NCBI GenBank assembly: GCA_964536375.1
Contig: CAZHXF010000040.1
Coordinates: 1 to 24,923 of the forward strand
DNA from: Desulfuromonas sp964536375
Lineage (GTDB): Bacteria > Desulfobacterota > Desulfuromonadia > Desulfuromonadales > Desulfuromonadaceae
Length of the DNA stretch: 24,923 nt
Direction of reading: 5' to 3'
In this document: piece after piece, positions 22,078 to 24,923 of the stretch
Numbering within the stretch: the stretch's first letter is position 1
How the letters are laid out: each line of letters starts with the position of its first letter
Notes under the pieces: generated by a model
What the model saw: only the letters and a program-made list of their open reading frames with translations
Databases searched by the model: none
Told to the model about the DNA's origin: nothing
Made by a program: the position numbers and the translations under genes

Positions 22078-23387
22078 ATGAAAAACAGTTTAACGCGGTT
22101 GATTATGTTTGTTGTTGGTTTTGGTTTAGTCGCTTCATCTGTTAGTGCGCGCGAGTTGTCAAATTATGAACTTCTAGAGCGGATTACCACTCTAGAAAGT
22201 CGCTTGAACGAACAATCAGATACCAAAGTGGCTGGTTCAGCTCTTGGGTCTTGGGCCGAGCGCATTACTTTGAGCGGTGCTATTGAGGTGGAGCTTGGTT
22301 ACGAAGATGTAGACTATGATGATCCTGTCGAAGAAGATGAAGATTCAAGTGATATAACTTTAGCTACAGTTGAACTTGGCGTTGAAGTTGCCATTGTTGA
22401 CCACCTTAGTGGCAGCGTATTGTTGTTATTTGAAGAGGGGGAAGGTGCTATAGACATTGACGAAGCCTTCATCATGTACGACGGTGGCGAGGATTTGCCA
22501 ATCTTTGCACGCGCGGGAATGCTTTATGTCCCCTTTGGTGACTTTAGCTCAAATATGATCTCTGATCCGCTCACCCTTGAGGTCGGTGAAACCCGTGATA
22601 GCGCACTAGAGCTTGGTTTTAATCAGGCTGGATTCTATGGCTCAGTCTATGTGTTCAATGGCGATATTGATGAAGCGGGCGACGATAGTCATATCGATAA
22701 TTTNNNNNNNNNNNNNNNNNNNNNNNNNNNNNNNNNNNNNNNNNNNNNNNNNNNNNNNNNNNNNNNNNNNNNNNNNNNNNNNNNNNNNNNNNNNNNNNNN
22801 NNNATGTGTTCAATGGCGATATTGATGAAGCGGGCGACGATAGTCATATCGATAATTTCGGTGTTAATGTCGGCTATGCTGTTGAAATAGAAGATTTTAG
22901 CCTTGATGTTGGTATGTGCTACATCAACAATATTCTCGACTCAGATGGGCTTGGAGATGATCTTGAAGAACAAATGTCGGATGCTGAAGGCAGTGGTGAC
23001 CTTTTAGAGCTCAATGAATATGTTGACGGATTTGGTGCCCATATTGTCGTCGCTGGTGCAGGTTTCACTCTGATTGGTGAATATATTGCTGCTCTGGACG
23101 ATCCTGAATATATCCTTAATGGTGTTAAAGAGGAAGTTGAAGCCTTGTCAGTGTGGAACATGGAAGTTGGTTACACCTTCGAAGTTTCAGGCAAAGAAAC
23201 CACCGTTGGCGTAGCGTACCAAGGCTCGGATGATGCGGATAACTTTATTGCGGAGTCCCGTTATATGGGTGTTGTTGGTGTAGGGATTTGTGACGGAACT
23301 TCGTTAGCGCTTGAGTATTTGCATGACACCTTTGACAATGATGATGAGGCTGATGTGGTCACGGCTCAATTGGCTATCGAATTCTAA
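22078..23387 (+). CDS. LbtU-like outer-membrane porin, interrupted by an assembly gap
   Basis: The ATG at 22078 has AAGGAGAAGGAAG upstream and opens a signal peptide ending in SARA-type residues (SVSA). A short coiled coil (LLERITTLESRLNEQ) follows, then an acidic beta-barrel with alternating strands ending in the aromatic AIEF. This layout is that of LbtU-family siderophore porins and related Desulfuromonas porins. The 100-N gap lies inside, but the 55 bases on both sides of it are identical. Removing the gap and one copy gives 626 + 529 = 1155 bases, an uninterrupted frame of 384 residues. The gene is therefore probably intact. The highly acidic barrel suggests cation passage; a siderophore role is by family name only. 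Confidence 0.75.
22649..22703. repeat. 55-base contig-end overlap, left copy
   Basis: Identical to 22804-22858 on the other side of the N run. This is an unmerged contig overlap, not a biological repeat. Confidence 0.9.
22704..22803. other. Assembly gap (100 N)
   Basis: Exactly 100 N, the usual placeholder for a gap of unknown size. The identical 55-base flanks and the restored reading frame indicate that the real gap length is negative (contigs overlap). Confidence 0.98.
22804..22858. repeat. 55-base contig-end overlap, right copy
   Basis: Right-hand copy of the sequence at 22649-22703. Its ATG at 22806 or earlier creates a false start for the right part of the porin gene. Confidence 0.9.
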
Positions 23388-23506
23388 ATTTGAATTGACA
23401 ACTTAATTGCAGTGAATACTCCCAGAGAGGTTCCCATGGTCTGGGATTGTCCATAGTAAGCTTGCCATGGTTTTTTAATTTGTAAGGGCAGCTATCTATA
23501 TCTGGT

Positions 23507-23540
23507 CCTGAAAGAGCAGAATTTCTTTCAGGGCTTTTTA
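23507..23540 (+). terminator. Rho-independent terminator of the porin gene
   Basis: Stem CCTGAAAG / CTTTCAGG with a 10-base loop, followed by GCTTTTTA. It lies 120 bases after the porin stop and 27 bases before the HD-GYP start. A second weaker hairpin with CCATGG arms and a T6 tail sits at 23437-23476. Confidence 0.75.
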
Positions 23541-23566
23541 GAGCCCGGAAGAGAAAAGGAGCTCAT

Positions 23567-24325
23567 GTGAAGAGAGGCCAGCTACCATGTTTTAAAATGA
23601 TTAAATTGTTTGGCAAGCTGTTTGGTAATAATGATGATATGGGAATGGCGTGCCCAGAAATGCTGCATGAATTTGCCGAATCATTAGGGATCGCTCTTGA
23701 TGCACGCGATAAAAGCACCCATAATCATTCCTTGGAAGTAGCTGATGTGGCTCTGATGTTGGCGAAAGAGATGAAGCTGTCTGTGTCGCGGCAGAATACT
23801 ATCCATGTGGCAGGTCACTTGCACGATATTGGTAAAATTGCCATTCCAGACAGTGTTCTTAAAAAGAAAGGCCCTCTTAGTGAGCAGGAATGGCGACAGA
23901 TGAAATGCCACCCCGTCGAAGGGGCTAGAATTGTCGCTCCCATCCAATTGTTTAATGGCGAGAATTGTGCGAGAGAAATTATTCTTCACCATCATGAACG
24001 TTACGACGGCAAGGGCTATCCAGACGGTTTATTAGGAATAGAAATACCGCTGGGGGCACGCATTATCGCTGTAGCAGATACGGTGTCGGCTATGTTGCAA
24101 CACCGTTGTTATAGACGAGGGATGACATTTGATACTGTTGAGCAGGAGCTTGTCCGTGAAAAGGGACAGCAATTTTGTCCAAATGTAGTCGACGCATTCG
24201 TACGCCAGCGTCACCAAATTGAGGGATATTTTGCTGCAGAAGATAAACATGAAGTTCCAGAAAGCGGCTTATTTACTTCTGAAACTTCACTTGGATTTCC
24301 CTTAGCAAGTCTCAATCAAGAATGA
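23567..24325 (+). CDS. HD-GYP domain c-di-GMP phosphodiesterase
   Basis: 252 residues. GTG start with AAGGAG five bases upstream. Essentially a stand-alone HD-GYP domain: NHSLEVAD (His 54), HLHDIGKIAIP (HD at 86-87), MKCHPVEGARI (His 115), HHHERYDGKGYPDG (141-154) and VADTVSAM (Asp 171). All metal ligands and the GYP motif are present, so hydrolysis of cyclic di-GMP at a di- or tri-iron site is expected. No receiver, PAS or membrane domain is attached; the first 30 residues contain only a short basic/hydrophobic segment (MIKLFGKLFG). It stands alone after a terminator. The iron-dependent active site fits the iron theme, but a functional link is speculation. Confidence 0.9.
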   Translation: MKRGQLPCFKMIKLFGKLFGNNDDMGMACPEMLHEFAESLGIALDARDKSTHNHSLEVADVALMLAKEMKLSVSRQNTIHVAGHLHDIGKIAIPDSVLKKKGPLSEQEWRQMKCHPVEGARIVAPIQLFNGENCAREIILHHHERYDGKGYPDGLLGIEIPLGARIIAVADTVSAMLQHRCYRRGMTFDTVEQELVREKGQQFCPNVVDAFVRQRHQIEGYFAAEDKHEVPESGLFTSETSLGFPLASLNQE

Positions 24326-24716
24326 TTTTTGCTTTTCCCTTACTGTGAGTTTGTCATAGTAAGGGATGAAGTGAGGTTGTCTCCTGTGCAGTTGAGAAGA
24401 AAATTGAAGCTCAGGCATGGTTGCGTGAATAAGTTTACAGTAGACGACTGAACGTTATTGATATTAAGTGACGACACTCAGTTGCAAGGCTTGATCGTGG
24501 GTGGATTAGGTGGATACAAATTTGTGCTGACGCGCAGATCGTTAGCAGTGTTGCTCCGTTAGTTAGTCGAAGGTGAATGTTTTTGCATTATTCTTATGAC
24601 CCCGGTGAGGGAAAACAAAGCATAAGGTCTGTTGTCTTAGGTATGTTTTATAGCAGTTTAGCCGACAATGCCCCTGTGATTCACAAAACGTTTCGCAGAA
24701 GCAGAGGCGTAATTTT
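24326..24716. other. Intergenic region, no supported gene
   Basis: About 390 bases. A hairpin CCCTTACT / AGTAAGGG (24337-24365) just after the HD-GYP stop may end its transcript, though a T-tract precedes rather than follows it. No frame on either strand has a ribosome site or recognisable protein. The 80-codon minus-strand frame at 24563-24805 overlaps the better candidate at 24717-24862 in another frame. Confidence 0.4.
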
Positions 24717-24862
24717 TTAGCCATTAATATTTTTTTCCTCTTTGTACCGGCAAGCGCGGCACTTATCTGCTTTGTTGTGATGTGCTTTTTCTGTTGTTGT
24801 GTCAATACGTGTTAAATCCTGGGCGACTAAATCCAAAAAATAGGTGCGATCGTGTTAGTCAT
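24717..24862 (-). pseudogene. Possible small gene with a frameshift in a T6 tract
   Basis: An ATG at 24862 with AAGGAG five bases upstream reads MTNTIAPIFW and then hits TAG. If one T were added to the T6 tract (24835-24840 on the plus strand is A6), the frame continues as IFLDLVAQDLTRIDTTTEK, then HHNKADKCRACRYKEEK and stops at TAA (24717), giving a 48-residue protein with a CxxC motif. The excellent ribosome site and the protein-like composition after the shift support a real small gene, either frameshifted or misread in the homopolymer. I recognise no family. Confidence 0.35.
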
Positions 24863-24923
24863 TGTTACTCCTTAACTAATTATGTGGGTAAAAGGTTAAA
24901 CTCTAATCTGCTGCTGACAGCAA

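Noticed and set aside
22649..22858. Apparent internal duplication within the porin gene
   Set aside because: The copies sit exactly at both edges of a 100-N placeholder and collapse to one in-frame gene, so this is contig overlap.
24563..24805. 80-codon minus-strand frame near the right end
   Set aside because: No ribosome site, odd composition, and it overlaps a better-supported small gene candidate in another frame.

Overview
The window looks like chromosomal DNA of a Gram-negative, anaerobic or facultatively anaerobic bacterium. There is a TonB-dependent receptor with its own TonB/ExbBD energy system, an outer-membrane porin, FeoAB ferrous-iron transport and periplasmic proteins with classical signal peptides. 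Gene content (Feo cluster with a Cys-rich FeoB companion, DUF2325, LbtU-like porin) and a palindromic intergenic element of a type I associate with Desulfuromonas/Geobacter relatives suggest Desulfobacterota (Desulfuromonadia). That placement is inference. The window is draft assembly: a 100-N gap lies inside one gene.

Layout. 341-5167 (minus): an operon of TonB-dependent receptor, DUF4198 protein, small secreted Cys protein and PepSY membrane protein, with a palindromic repeat before the last gene. 5168-6600: a decayed zone with a heptamer tandem repeat, a frameshifted flavodoxin pseudogene and a degenerate tRNA-Val relic. 6608-11658 (plus): a TonB2-type operon (DUF3450, TtpC-like, ExbB, ExbD, TonB, TPR). 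11722-12464: a truncated S9 peptidase and an unidentified relic. 12539-13965 (plus): DUF1007 protein and NicO-type metal permease. 14128-14637 (minus): an intact flavodoxin-like gene. 14696-21353 (minus): an extended Feo operon of feoA, feoB, small secreted Cys protein, DUF4198, FeoB-associated Cys-rich peptide, ABC ATPase and ABC permease. 21636-24325 (plus): DUF2325 protein, LbtU-like porin and an HD-GYP phosphodiesterase. A possible frameshifted small gene lies at the right end.

How it works together. This reads as a metal, mostly iron, acquisition island. The receptor and porin would bring metal or metal complexes across the outer membrane, powered by the TonB2 operon. Secreted small proteins and DUF4198/DUF1007 proteins would handle metal in the periplasm. 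FeoAB, PepSY and NicO proteins act at the inner membrane. Perfect GTGAY-N4-RTCAC palindromes (CRP/FNR family type) and Fur-like boxes recur in front of several of these units, suggesting joint iron and redox control. The most interesting signals are: (i) a small secreted C-x9-C family paired with DUF4198 in two separate iron operons; (ii) five secreted proteins of three types whose predicted mature N-terminus is histidine; (iii) an ABC transporter with altered catalytic motifs and a large extracytoplasmic domain at the end of the Feo operon.
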